This document shows, in pieces, positions 35,901 through 46,580 of a stretch of 64,000 nucleotides of DNA. Below the pieces are notes generated by a model, which saw only the letters and a list, made by a program, of their open reading frames with translations, did not search any database and had not been told where the DNA came from. Source of the stretch: Lolium rigidum (lineage: Eukaryota > Streptophyta > Magnoliopsida > Poales > Poaceae); assembly GCF_022539505.1 (NCBI RefSeq), contig NC_061514.1:221177837-221241836 (forward strand), in the 5' to 3' direction. The translations under genes and the position numbers were made by a program. Position 1 is the first letter of the stretch. Every line of letters begins with the position of its first letter.

Positions 35901-36029
35901 TTTGGAGGACGTGACAATTGCCGGGTTGAAAACACTGAGTTCGAAGTGGTGGACCTAGATAGTCCGTACCATGCACTGCTGGGGAGACCGGCATTGGCAG
36001 CTTTCATGGCCTCGACCCACACGGCGTAA
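32880..36029 (+). pseudogene. Element H gag-protease polyprotein with three in-frame TAG stops
   Basis: One reading frame of about 1,050 codons, kept from 32880 to the final TAA at 36027 but interrupted by TAG at 33942, 34308 and 35418. The first ATG (32880) lies in the transcribed U5; a better start may be ATG at 33024 (ACTCCATGG). Domains in order: an N-terminal region with charged helix (about 33400-33900); retrotransposon gag YDGTTKPEDWLADYVTAVY to IAWFCNGFRRGSPLWQKL (34400-34830); a basic Gln-rich linker; a variant zinc-knuckle-like CRWHTP..HLTKDC (35190-35250); and a retropepsin-like domain with VLIDNGSSINIMY (35735-35775) and LLGRPALAAFM (35975-36010). The active-site triplet is D-N-G. 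The frame ends where protease meets foreign sequence: no reverse transcriptase, RNase H or integrase follows. Confidence 0.88.
32911..32928 (+). other. Primer-binding site of element H
   Basis: TGGCGCCCACCGTGGGGC, two bases after the LTR end. This priming site is typical of Tat-like Gypsy elements of grasses. Confidence 0.88.
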
Positions 36030-36089
36030 ATGTAACCGGAAAACATGAGCTTATAAGCGAAACCAAAAAAGAAGATAAGAAAAGCTTAC
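36030..36089. other. Junction between gag-protease and the antisense gene in H
   Basis: About 60 bases separate the end of the plus-strand protease from the last visible exon of the minus-strand gene. Here pol of the ancestral element and the 3' exons of the antisense gene are missing, so one deletion or template switch probably removed both. Confidence 0.6.
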
Positions 36090-39000
36090 GGAGGGCAAGT
36101 GCATCAGTTTGCATGACCAATTGGTCATACTCCTTCTGCTCCGCCTCCAGGCGCGCGGCTTGATCCTCGGCTGCTTTTCGCGCCTTGGCTCCCTCCTCAA
36201 GCTCAGCCCGCAGCACAACTGTGGAGTTGTTGGCGTCCTCCAGGGCTTCGTTGAGCTTGGCTTCAGCGGCAGCTTGGGCGGCCTTCATAGCCTCATTGTG
36301 CTTAAGCCCAAGCTGGATCGCCTGCTCCTTCAGCCCCTTGCAGTAAAGATCCTGGGCGTCCAGCGCCTTGCGGTGCTCCTTGATGAGCTGCTCCTTTTCA
36401 TCTAGACGCCGGAAAGAAAAGTGTTAGCAAAGTTGCGACTGGTAAAATGAGGAAGGAAAAAGTAACCGGAAAAGTGCGGTACCTTGGAGTGCGGCAATCT
36501 GGGCCTTGAGGGCATCAATGGTAGCTTTCGGGACAGCTGTTGAACAAAAATTCATGAGTGTTAAGAAAGAAAATGTTCCGGTAAAAAGATGTTGGAGGGA
36601 AAAAAGGAGCCTACCTTGGCACTTGTTGTGCGCTTCAGCGAGGTCCCGGTGCTCCCAGAGAAGCTCCTCGAAGAGGTGCCTCCGGGCGTCGGCCGTGCTC
36701 TGTTCAAGACAAAATGTTAGAAGAAAAGAAGCCGGTTGTTCAAGTTTTTACCTAAGCTTCGCGCTAAGACATATGATCTAAACCCGAAGCTCGGGGACTG
36801 GCGATGCAAGTTTTTTGAAGCTCTCTACCTAAGTTTCACGCTAAGCTCTGCGTTCTTAACCCGAAACTCGGGGACTGGCTATGCCGGTTTTTCAAGTTTT
36901 TACTTAAGTTTCGCGCTAAGAGCTATGCTCTCAACACGAAACTCGGGGACTAGGAAGATAGACAAGATCCGGAAAGAAAGAAACCGGCAAAAATGGAGAA
37001 GTTGCAAAGAGTTTGGTGGAACTTACCAACACATTGTTGGTGGCATCGTGCCACGCGTTATCCAGCTCCTTCACTACGCGCCGAAGCCGCATGAAGTGTT
37101 CCTCCGTGCATCGGGGCCCAGCGGGGTCTGGCGCCGGAAGCCGGTCCTTCCCCAGGCCGCGGGTGGATGCAGATATATCCGCATCGTTCCACTTTTGTGC
37201 GTAGGGGAGAAGGTGCCCCAGATCGCGGCCTTCCCGCTTCAGCTCAACGATCCGGCCCAAGATGCCGGAAGGTTTTTCTCCAACCGCAGCAGCGGCGGGG
37301 CTGACGTGCAGCACTAGAGGCTGCGGGCCGGCGGCTGAGGTGCTGCCCTCCATAGCCTTTCCCCTTGAAGCCCCCGGCTTGAGGAACTTCGTGATCTTGA
37401 GGGTCTCGGGAGGCGGCGTCGGCTTGGCCGCGGACGGCCCTTGGCTTAGCGGCGGCATTGGAGTGGCCCCGGTGGGCTCAAGTATAGGAGCTTCTAGCGG
37501 CGGTGTAGAGGAAGCCGGCGCGGAAGTATCCGGCGCGGCCTTGGAGGGGGAAGAGCTAGAGTGCTTCTTCTTCTTTTTCTTCGGGGCAAGAGGAACCAGA
37601 GGTTCCGCTCGCCCGGCAGCTTCATCGTCGGCGCCGGTGTTGCTGGCGCAGGTATCTTGGTTCTCTGGAGGGGAGGTGAGATCCTCCTCCGCGCGGTGAT
37701 CAGGAGGTGTAGGGGCCGCGCGCCCCGCACTTGTGGTGCCTCCCAGAGGGGAGGCAGAAAGGTCGCCGGTACCGGATGGTACCGGGCTTGACTGAGGAGG
37801 AGGAGTTGGGGTCCTTGCGGTTCCCTCGGAGGTCTCCGGCTTCGAACCGCTGGCACTCTTGGAGAGCTTGAGAGGGCTGAACAAGAGAGAGATAAAAAAT
37901 CAAAATCAGCAAGAGAAAGGAAAAGTTTGTGAAGCGAAGCAAATAGAGAAATAAACATCTTACCCAGAAGCAACCGGCATCTGCTTGTTCTTGTAGCCCA
38001 TCTTGCCAGTCTCTTTTCCCCCCAAGACTTCCGTCCGGAAGCGTTTGGCGGGGGGAGCTTGGCTGGAGCCGGCGTCAGGAGCAGGCGCCTTGTTCTTCTT
38101 GCTCTGAGGCATGAGCTTCTCCAGGAACTCGTGGCCAACCTCGGCCTGCAGGGGAGCCGCGTGCTCGTGGACCTGTGGTTCGGGGCCAGCTGAGGGAGCG
38201 TCTACAGAAGGAAAAAAGTAGCAATACATAAGAGACCGGAAGAGGAAACTACCTCAAGCATGGTGAGCTCATCGTCGGAACCGGAAGCCGCGGAAGGAAA
38301 GTTACCAGGTCGCTGAGTGGGGATGCGGCCCATCTTGAGATCGTGCCAAGGGACGAAGGGATCTGGATCAACCTTGTCCAAAGGGCGCTTCCGGCAAGGG
38401 CCTCGCCGATCTGATTCGATGCGAGGGAAGCGGTCCTTGGCCTGAAAACAAAAGGAAAATCAGTTAGCCGCAGCATAAAAGTTACCGGTAGAACAGCCGG
38501 GGTGGCGCAATCTCTTACTTCCTTGGTTGGAGGGTTGAGGGAGCTGAGAGGCAGAAAGCCCCACTCCCAGTCATCCGGCATGTCCGTTTGGCATATTTGA
38601 TTAGCCTTGCGGACTACATCCGCTTTGCTTAAGGGAAGGCCGGTGATCTTGGTGGGATCGCCAGGGTCGTACATCTCGCTTATCTTATGAGCCCGGCGCT
38701 TAAGGGGAAGCACCCGGCGGCAGATGAAGGTGCGGATTATATCATCGGAGCAGATGTTGGTCTCCTTCATCAGCTTCCCCATGAAGCGTACCACCCGGTT
38801 CGTCTCTATGTGATTCGTACCGGGGAAGTAGCCCCAGTTGACCTTGGTGGGCGGCGCCGGATTAAAAGCCGGCAGATTGATAAGATCCGCGGCGCCATCG
38901 TTCTTCACGTAGAAGAAGGTCGTTTGCCATAACCGGCAAGACTCAAGACCGGAAAACTTAAAAAAGGGGCTCCCTTGGCGGGAGCCGATAATACAAGACC

Positions 39001-39559
39001 CGCATTGAACGGGGGGTTTGGGCTTGGGAATATCCTTGCCCTGGACCGAATTGATCCGGAGAGAGAAGAAGCGGGCAAAGGTCTCGCGAGCGGGACGGAT
39101 GCCGATGTAGCCTTCCATGAAGGAAACAAAGCAAGAGAGATAGAAAACGGCGTTGCCGGGAAGGTGGTGAGGCTGAAGTCGATAAAAATCAAGAAATTGG
39201 CGGAAGAAGTCAGAGGCAGGAAGGTCAAAGCCACGCTCAAAGTGAGCAAGAAAGACAACGACCTCACCGGGTTCAACCACCGGTTCGATCTCGTCGCCAG
39301 GAAGCCGGCAGGAGACTCCCTCTGGTATCCTCCTAGACCGGTAAAGCCAGTCAATCTCGTGTTGTGTCACGTCAGAACCTCTCCAGGCTCCGCGTGTGAT
39401 ACCGGAAAGATCTTTTCCGGGGGCCCGGCTGGAGCTGCCGGCCTCTTGGTCTCTGCCGGATTCGGCTTCCATCCGGGCAAGATCTGCGGTTAGCCCGTCG
39501 GAAGTCCCACTTTCTTGGCTAATAGAAGATGGGGCGAGAAGAGATTCTTCGCTAGACAT
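36090..39559 (-). CDS. Antisense spliced gene of element H (Transposase_28 / putative gypsy-type transposon domain)
   Basis: Minus-strand gene with GT-AG introns. Inferred exons: 39559-38519, 38441-38253, 38201-37964, 37876-37027, 36699-36615, 36536-36483 and 36401-36090, about 920 codons. The start MSSEESLLAP at 39559 was chosen because the frame upstream looks like leader. Exon 1 holds the domain I know as putative gypsy type transposon (DEIEPVVEPGEVVVFLAHFE, FYRLQPHHLPGNAVFYLSCF, VNWGYFPGTNHIETNRVVRF). Exons 3-4 are Pro/Ser-rich and disordered with basic patches (KKKKKKHSSSS; PPAKRFRT), possibly nuclear signals. Exons 5-7 form an Ala/Glu/Lys coiled coil. Five of six junctions keep the frame; the exon 2-3 junction is off by one base, so an indel or other splice site is involved. 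After exon 7 there is a donor site but no further exon: the 3' end is lost. Such ORFs are known in Tat-like elements; their function is unknown. Confidence 0.72.
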
Positions 39560-40039
39560 GTGGATCTGGAGGACGCCGGTATCTACCCGCAAAACAGTTT
39601 TCCCAAGAACTACCCTCGCGCGAAGATCTACGAGTAAGAAGAAAAGCAAAAGAAACGAGGAAGTAAATACTATACCGACCCAAGATCTTGAAAGCAAAGA
39701 GAAGAGAAGTAAATGCGTATTGAGCCTAACCTGAGACGGCGGAGGCGCTTAGGAAGAAGGTCGCCGGAGCAGCGGGAGGTTCGTGAGCGCCGACGGAGGC
39801 TGGCGACGGAGAAGGGCGAAGTCCGCCGGAGGAAGCCCAAATCAGCAGCGGAGAGGGAATGCAGCAGGAACTCCGCGCGGTGAAGAGCTTCAGCGCAGCG
39901 AGAGCAGCGTCGCAACGTCGACAGGAGCAGCACTCTGGCGGCGACCGGCGGCAGCGAGGAAGCAAGGGGCGAAGGGCTCGAAGTGCTCTGGAAATGGGGG
40001 CAAATGCGAAGAAGATGATGAAGTGGAACCGCTCCGCCC

Positions 40040-40046
40040 TTATATA
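40040..40046 (-). promoter_or_regulatory. TATA box of the antisense gene in H
   Basis: Minus-strand TATATAA in CCTCTATATAAGGGCGG, about 480 bases upstream of the proposed start codon. The leader between contains a possible 5' UTR intron (donor TCAGGTTAGG near 39735) and an upstream ATG frame at 39965. Confidence 0.7.
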
Positions 40047-40103
40047 GAGGGGAAAGGAAGTGGGCCGAAAACCGTCGGGCCGCGGCGGTTCGCCTCATGG
40101 GCC

Positions 40104-40113
40104 GCCACGTGGC
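40104..40113. promoter_or_regulatory. G-box (GCCACGTGGC) upstream of the antisense TATA box
   Basis: Perfect palindrome with the CACGTG core bound by plant bZIP and bHLH factors. It lies about 58 bases upstream of the minus-strand TATA box, a usual promoter spacing. Confidence 0.5.
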
Positions 40114-40502
40114 GCGCAGATACACGCGCGGAAAATAACATGCCACAGGGAGGCCACACGGATCCGAAACGGCCGCGAGGATCCGGTGTGGCGCCATAAA
40201 TGCTGGCGCAGAAGCCGAAGGGAAGTGACCCCTGACACTGGCGCGTCAGACACAGTGCGCATGTCACTGACAGGCACTGTACCCGAGAAATTCTCGACTT
40301 CGCCGAGGAGAGAGTTAATGTCTAAGATGCCGGGGAATAAGATACCGGAGGCACCTTGAAAAGAGGGAAAGAAGTAAGTCCAGCAAAGATGCCGGAGATC
40401 TAAGCTCATCACCGGAAAGATTAAACCGGTAACTTAAGATATGAGAACCTGGCATGGTCCGTCGGATAGGATCCACCGGACTATACCAGCTTCGGGGACT
40501 AA
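40114..40502 (+). mobile_element. Element H, 3' untranslated interior before the LTR
   Basis: Non-coding, rich in CCGG-containing words, ending CAGCTTCGGGGACTAA before the 3' LTR. GCTTCGGGGACTAA is the likely polypurine tract. Confidence 0.6.
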
Positions 40503-41232
40503 TGTTGGGGGATGACCCCCGGTATGCCAAAGGCATGCCAAAACCGGATGGTTTAGGCCATCAAGATACCGGTTTAATGTTTATACCGGAGCACGAAGTT
40601 AAGGATTTGGCTAAGTGAAGCTAAGCCGGTATCCCCAGAAGGGGTATACCGGAACCGGATAGAGAAGACACCGGGCTACCGGTAAGAAGTGCACTGTAGC
40701 ACGTCGGCAGGACTGGTCAAAGATTCTCACCGGAGCTAGAGGACAAAGATGAGCTAAGCAAAGTAGCTTTAAACGAAGGCCTGACGATAAAGAAGAGGAT
40801 GACGCTGAAAGAAGCCGGAAGACGTCAGCCTCCCTGATTAAAGAAGACCCCGGTGTCATTTATGATTAAAGTAACTTTGTAAAGTAGTTTGTCTAGTCAA
40901 AGATGCCATTAGGGTTTCTTCCTCTGTAAGCCACCCTCTCCCCTATATAAGGAGAGGGGGCACACCCGTACACGGGTAGACGAGATACGATTAGCTTAGA
41001 GGGAAATCCTGTAAACACAAACCTGTACCAGGTTGAGATCAATGAAGAGAAAGATCTAGAGCGCGTTCTTCCTTGTGTCTTTCTTCTTCTACCTCTAGCC
41101 TTGGCTAAGTTCTTGAGGAAAGCATCCGGAAGTTCATCCCATCTAGTCACAAACCCTTCCCCGAATCCTCTAGCGTCCATTCGGCCCCAACTTAAGCCAT
41201 CCTATGGCATCTGTCTGTTCCCCACGACGACA
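40503..41232 (+). mobile_element. Element H, 3' LTR (730 bp)
   Basis: From TGTTGGGGGATGACC to CCACGACGACA. It is followed by CTTTC (41233-41237), matching CTTTC before the 5' LTR. LTR divergence of about 1.4 percent would mean roughly half a million years at the commonly used grass LTR rate of 1.3e-8 per site per year. Confidence 0.97.
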
Positions 41233-41237
41233 CTTTC
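41233..41237. repeat. Target-site duplication of element H (CTTTC)
   Basis: Matches 32172-32176. H is the only element with both full LTRs and both TSDs inside the window. Confidence 0.95.
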
Positions 41238-41691
41238 TCTCCTCCTACTTAGCTAGATTGTGCTAGTCCGAATCGGAGAACTTTTTCTCTCCTTGTCCTG
41301 GATCTTTGCCTTCACGTTATCTCTCGTTCTATCCTATTTTCCCCGTTGTCCTTTCCCTTTTTCATTGTTGTTCCCCATCGTTTCTCATCATTCTTTCCCG
41401 TTGTTCATGTACTCCTCTTATATCTACATGGATTGCCACAACGGCTAGTCCGAGCATCGCCCAAGGGTGTTCCCGGGCTCAATCGGTTGGACCCACGCGG
41501 ACATTGGGCATGTGGGTGGCGCGAGTGGCCAATTTACAGCCACGGGTGGTGCGCCGACGAACTCGATGATGGCATGATAGCTCGGGCAGCGAGTGGTCAC
41601 TCCTGTCTGCTGCGTAGGCCTCTGCCGGCCCGCGCCATGATGACGCGCAGGGGCGCAGGCTCCTCGCATGTTCCCCATGCTGCTCCTGACA
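41238..41691 (-). mobile_element. Element I, 5' LTR, right segment (right edge uncertain)
   Basis: Continuation of the LTR cut by H. A minus-strand TATA box lies at 41415-41422. The right edge is inferred at 41691, where the minus strand would begin TGTCAGGAGCAGC, giving a total LTR of about 760 bases. No second LTR copy was found to confirm this edge. Confidence 0.5.
41415..41422 (-). promoter_or_regulatory. TATA box of LTR I
   Basis: Minus-strand TATAAGAG in GTAGATATAAGAGGAGT. Downstream R-U5 would be about 490 bases, part of it beyond the H insertion. Confidence 0.5.
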
Positions 41692-42596
41692 CGTCTTGTC
41701 AGGTTCGGTTGACCTCCGTCCCGGGCCGCGCCTGGCCAAAGAGAGGCGGTTCCATCGTCCTTCCCGGGGCAGTCCGGACCACGCCTTGGCCTGGCTGCCC
41801 CGCTCCTTCGTCCTCAGCCCCTCTTTCGGTGGCAACCCTACCCCGGAGGTAGCCCAAGGATCGCTCCTTGCCCAGTTTGTCCTATTCTCCTCAACTTGAT
41901 TTGATGTCCTTGTTCACCTTTGTCCGGTAACGCTTGTCCGCCACAAGGTTGCCTAAGTCAAAGGTAATTCTTAGCGTAGCTACACTTGATTTACCATGGT
42001 ACGTGCCTAACCTGCTCATTGCGAGCGTTAGTGGGCGTAGGGGTGGACATTTGGTTTTAACCAAAAATTTGGTTCTTTTTTTGGTTTTTCTACAATTCGG
42101 TTTATGCGAAATGGGCAGTGAAATAATATCGGTTTTCTAACAAACTGGCTATTCGATTAACCAATAATTCGGTTTGGTTTTCAGTTTAAAACCGAAACGG
42201 TCTAACGACAAGGAAATAACAAAACTATGCATCAAACTAAACGCGTCAGTCCCTCAGGTCCACACCACACAGCATGCTCCAAGAACGATACCGGCATGGC
42301 TCATGAGTCATGGGCTCATCGCTACATCTGTGCGTACTGGTGAATCAAATACATGGTGCAATTAGCGAGACTAGGGATCTTCAGGAGATTAATTAGCAAT
42401 GGAATTGGCAGAGACGTGTAATACAATTCCCGTGCATGCTGTTATCAGGAGCAGTACATGGAGCTCTATGCTTTGGTCTGTTGAGTATTTTGCAGAAGCT
42501 AGAAGAAACGAACAACATTGGAGCTTCCGATTGGAGGGTTTTTGTCTTGGTCATCCATATCCCGGTTTATTCGATTTTCGGTCAGTTGGGGGCTAA
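41692..42596 (+). other. Unassigned stretch between element I and the CACTA element
   Basis: GC-rich to 41860, then AT-rich. At 42038-42049 the sequence TAGGGGTGGACA starts a stretch rich in CGGTTT/AAACCG words (42050-42200), similar to the ends of plant hAT-like transposons as I remember them; a related CGGTTTATTCGATTTTCGG phrase lies at 42560-42580. No matching right terminus or 8-base duplication is visible. No convincing coding sequence. Confidence 0.4.
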
Positions 42597-42840
42597 CACT
42601 AGTAGAAAATAGTCCTTTCGTCAGGCCTCATTTGTCCCGGCCGTGTCACGGGCCGGGACTAAAGGCCTGGCCACATCGCACCAAAAACGCCCAAGCGTAT
42701 GACACCCATTGATCCCGGTTCGTTAGAACCCATGTGTCCCAGTTTGAGATACAAACCGGAAATAAAGGGTTCTGTGGCCCACTACGGTCAGGTGCTACCC
42801 CTTTAGTCCCGGTTTGTATCCTAAACCGGGACAAATGGGC
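42597..42840 (+). repeat. CACTA terminal and subterminal inverted-repeat region
   Basis: After the CACTAGTAG terminus, stem-forming pairs include TTTGTCCCGGCCGTG with CACGGGCCGGGACTAAA (42628-42663) and TTTAGTCCCGGTTTG with CAAACCGGG-like words (near 42800-42835). These are likely transposase-accessory binding sites. Confidence 0.75.
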
Positions 42841-42846
42841 GAGCCC

Positions 42847-42854
42847 TATATATA
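42847..42854 (+). promoter_or_regulatory. TATA box of the CACTA transposase gene
   Basis: TATATATA after the subterminal repeats and about 270 bases before the first coding block. Confidence 0.6.
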
Positions 42855-43114
42855 TGGCAGCCCCCCTCCCCACTCTCTTGTTTTTTTCCTTGTGGGACGA
42901 GTGTGGGTTTGTGCTAGTCTTTTTTTACTAGTATGCACTAGAGGTGTTTGTTGAAATGTGTGTTAGAGCGACGCCACTCGAGTTCATAGAAGACAAGCAT
43001 GATATGAGGTGCCTGAGCCACACTTAAGCTTCCTCCTCTTAATTTTCACTTACCCTACAAGGTTAGCAACTATTTTATCGTTTAGACCGTGCGGTACTAA
43101 TTTTAGTATCGTGA

Positions 43115-46100
43115 TTGTGTTTGATATACAGTTGGATGATGCAGATGAGCCATCCATGGATGTACGGTTACCGACGCACACCCGCTTACAGAAAAGGCGT
43201 GCATTCTTTTCGCGATGCGGCCGAGGCGAACAAATATGGTGATGGCTTTATGTATTGTCCATGTGTTGATTGTCGGAATGAGAAGGATCACACTTCCTGA
43301 AGAGTCATTCAGAGCCACATGCTTCATTCTGATTTCATGCCTGGCTATAATGTTTGGACGAAGCACGGAGAAAGAGGGGTTTTGATGGAAGACGGCGATG
43401 AAGAAGAAAACGATGATGACTACTGATCTATGTTCCCTGAGTACGCTGATACGACAATGGAAGACAATGGAGAAGAAGGTCAGGGTGAAGAACACGAACC
43501 AGATGAGCCCGCTGATGATCTTGGTCGGGTCATTTCTGATGCACGCCAAGGCTGCGATACAGAAAAGGAGCAGTTGTAGTTCGAGCAGATGTTACAGGAC
43601 CGCAACAAATTATTGTACCCAACTTTTGAAGATGGCCAGAAGAAGCTGGGCAGCACACTGGAATTACTGAAGTGGAAAGCAGAGAGCGGTGTGGCTGACT
43701 CGGCATTTAAAAAATTGCTGCTAATAATGAAGAAGATGCTTCCAAGAAAGAACGAATTGCCCACCATCATGTACGAAGCAAATAAGCTTGTCTGCCCTCT
43801 AGGATTAGACGTGCAGAAGATACATGCATGCCCTAATGACTCCATCCTCTACAGTGGCGAGGAGTACGAGAATATGGATAAATGTCTTGTATGCACTACA
43901 TTGCGGTATCAGATCAGAAAAGATGACCCTGGTGATATTTAGGGCGAGCCACGCAGAAAGAGGGTTCCTGCGAAGGTGATGTTGTATGATCCTATAATAC
44001 CACGGTTGAAACGTCTGTTCAGAAACAAAGAGCATACCAAGTTGTTGCGATGGCACATGGAAGACAGTATGAAAGACCAGAAGTTGAGGCACCCAGCTGA
44101 TGGTCGGCAATGGAGAAAAATCGAGAGAGAGTTCCCGGAGTTTGCAGGTGACGCAAGGAACTTATGGTTTGGTCTAAGTACCTGGCCCGTGACTCTATGT
44201 CTACAACCTTTCTCATTGGTTGTGCATGAAGCGGAAGTTCATTATGATGCCAGTGCTCATCCAAGGTCCTAAGCAACCCGACAACAACATATATTGATGT
44301 GTACCTAAGGCCATTAGTTGATGAAGTTTTACAGCTGTGGGCCAAATCAGGTGTACGTGTATGGGATGAGCACAAACAACAGGAATTTGACCTACGAGCG
44401 TTGCTTTTCGTAACCATCAATGATTGGCCTGCTCTTAGTAACATTTTAGGACAGTCAAACAAGGAATACAATGCATGCACACACTGTTTGGATCAGACAA
44501 AAAGTATATATCTGGAAAAATATAGGAAGAATGTGTACCCTACAATCATCGTTTTCTTCCGCAAAAGAATCCCTTAAGGAAAAAATGCAGGCATTTCGAT
44601 TGAAAGGCAGAAACCCAGTCGAAGCCTATCACCCGTACTGGTGCTGAAGTATTTGGTATGGTCAAGGATTTAAAAGTAATCTTTGGAAAGGATCCTGGCA
44701 CCCAACCTATTCCTAATGGCGATGATAAGAGAGCACTCATGTGGAAGAAGGAATCTATATTTTGGGAGCTACCTTATTAGGAAGTCCATGAGGTCCGCTC
44801 CGCAATCGACGTGATGCACCTGACGAAAAATATTTGCATGAATATTCTAGGCTTCCTGGGCTTTCATGGGAAGTCAAAAGATACACCGGAAGCACGGGAG
44901 GACCAGGAACGTCATAAAGGACGAGGTGGCAAGCATCCAGGGCAGTTTCAAGGGCCTGCCAGCTACGTTCTTACCAAGGTAGAGAAGGAAATCTTTTTTG
45001 AAGTCCTTTTCAGTATCAAGGTCCCGACTGGCTTCTCATCGAATATAAAGGGAATAGTACATATGAAAGACAAAAAATTCCAAAACCTAAACTCTCATTA
45101 CTGCCACATGCTTATGACGCAATTGCTTCCGGTTGCATTGAGGGCGCTTCTATCGAAAAATGTTCGACTGGCCATTGTGAAGGTATGTGCATTCCTCAAT
45201 GAAATTTCTCAGAAGTTAATCGATCGAGAAAGTCTATCAGGGTTATATATTGATGTGGTCCAATGTCTGGTCAGCTTTGAGTTGTTGTTCCCGCCATCCT
45301 TCTTCAGTATTATGACGCACCTCCTAGTTCACCTAGTCGAAGAGATTAGAATTCTCGGTCCTGTGTTTCTACACAATATGTTCCCCTTCGAGAGGTTCAT
45401 GGGAGTCTTAAAAAATATGTTCGTAACCGTGCTAGGCCAGAAGGAAGCATCTCCAAGGGCTATGGAACAGAGGAGGTCATTGAGTTTTGTGTGGACTTTC
45501 TTTCTGATCTTAAGCCGATTGGTGTTCCTGAATCTCGGTATGAGCAGAGGCTGAATGAAAAAGGCACACTAGGAAGGAAAGCAATGGTATGTATGGAAGG
45601 GCATTCTTTCACTCAAGCACACTGCCCAGTTCTACACAATTCCATCGTGGTGGCTCCATATCGAGAGACACAAGAATGTTGTACGCTCCAAAAATCCGGG
45701 GAAGGTTGACTCCTGGATTAAAGGGGAACACGAGAATACTTTCGGTAGTTGGTTGGAGACACATCTCACGAATAACACCACCGTTGGAGATCAGTTGTAC
45801 TGGTTGGCCAGGTCACCATATTCGACTATATGTAGTTTCCAAGGTAACTAGATAAATTTGAATACATTTTACACAGTCGTCCAAGATAAAAAGAGCACCA
45901 ACCAAAACAGTGGTGTCCGCTTTGATGAAATAGAAGAGAAAAGGCACAAGGACACATATTATGGGTACATAGAGGAGATATGGGAACTTGACTATGGAAC
46001 TAATTTTAAAATCCCTTTGTTTCAGTGCAAATGGGTCAAGCTGGCAGGAGGTGGCGTACAAGTAGACCAAAAGTACGGCATGACAATAATGGATCTCAGC

Positions 46101-46470
46101 AATCTTGCGTACATGGATGAACCATTCGTCCTAGCCAACAATGTGGCTCAGGTTTTCTATGTGAAGGACATGTCTACCAAAATGAGAAAAAAAATCAGCA
46201 AAAGAATATTGCGTCCGATGAGCCAAAGCACCACATAGTTCTTTCTAGGAAAAGAAACGTCGTGGGAGTAGATGACAAGACATACATGTCAGTAGATTAT
46301 AATAAGTTTCATGAAATTCCGCCCTTCACACTAAAAACTGACCCAAGCATTCTGTTGAATGATGAAGATTCTCCATGGCTACGGCCCAGAAGAAAAAAAA
46401 CAATGATGAAGACCCAAGCATCAAGTTAAATGATGAAAATGCTCCATGGTTACGGCCAAAGCGATCATAA
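43115..46470 (+). pseudogene. CACTA TNP2-like transposase, degraded
   Basis: Transposase of the TNP2 type, which would cut and join the CACTA termini. Blocks in order: transposase-associated N-terminus HPWMYGYRRTPAYRKGVHSF with CPCVDCRNEK (43150-43290); TNP2 core with LVCPLGLDVQKIHACPNDSI and LVCTTLRYQIRKDD (43780-43930), DPIIPRLKRLFRNKEHTKLL (43985-44045), RVWDEHKQQEFDLRALLFVT and NDWPALSNILGQSNKEYNAC (44360-44480); the DUF4218-like stretch HYCHMLMTQLLPVALRALLS to FPPSFFSIMTHLLVHLVEEI (45100-45350); and a DUF4216-like stretch TYYGYIEEIWELDYGTNFKI to EPFVLANNVAQVFYVKDM (45955-46170). The first 1.1 kb keeps one frame with stops at 43298, 43424, 43577 and 43940; later parts need several frame changes near 44270, 44570, 45410 and 45660. 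It is inactive. Confidence 0.88.
46340..46460 (+). repeat. 71-bp tandem duplication at the transposase C-terminus
   Basis: GACCCAAGCAT starts at 46340 and again at 46411. Both copies encode the normal C-terminal DPSI.LNDE..PWLRP motif, so the last codons are present twice. Confidence 0.8.
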
Positions 46471-46580
46471 CTTCTGTATCTCATTATGGAAATCACTTTC
46501 CCATTTATTTTTTTGTAATAATGTTATTGTATGTAAGATATTAACAATGGAGATGGTTGGCTTTTTTCTAGTTAAATAGC

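Noticed and set aside
37561..39734. Plus-strand open frames opposite to the H antisense gene
   Set aside because: They are shadows of the minus-strand exons, which have domain-like sequence and splice signals.
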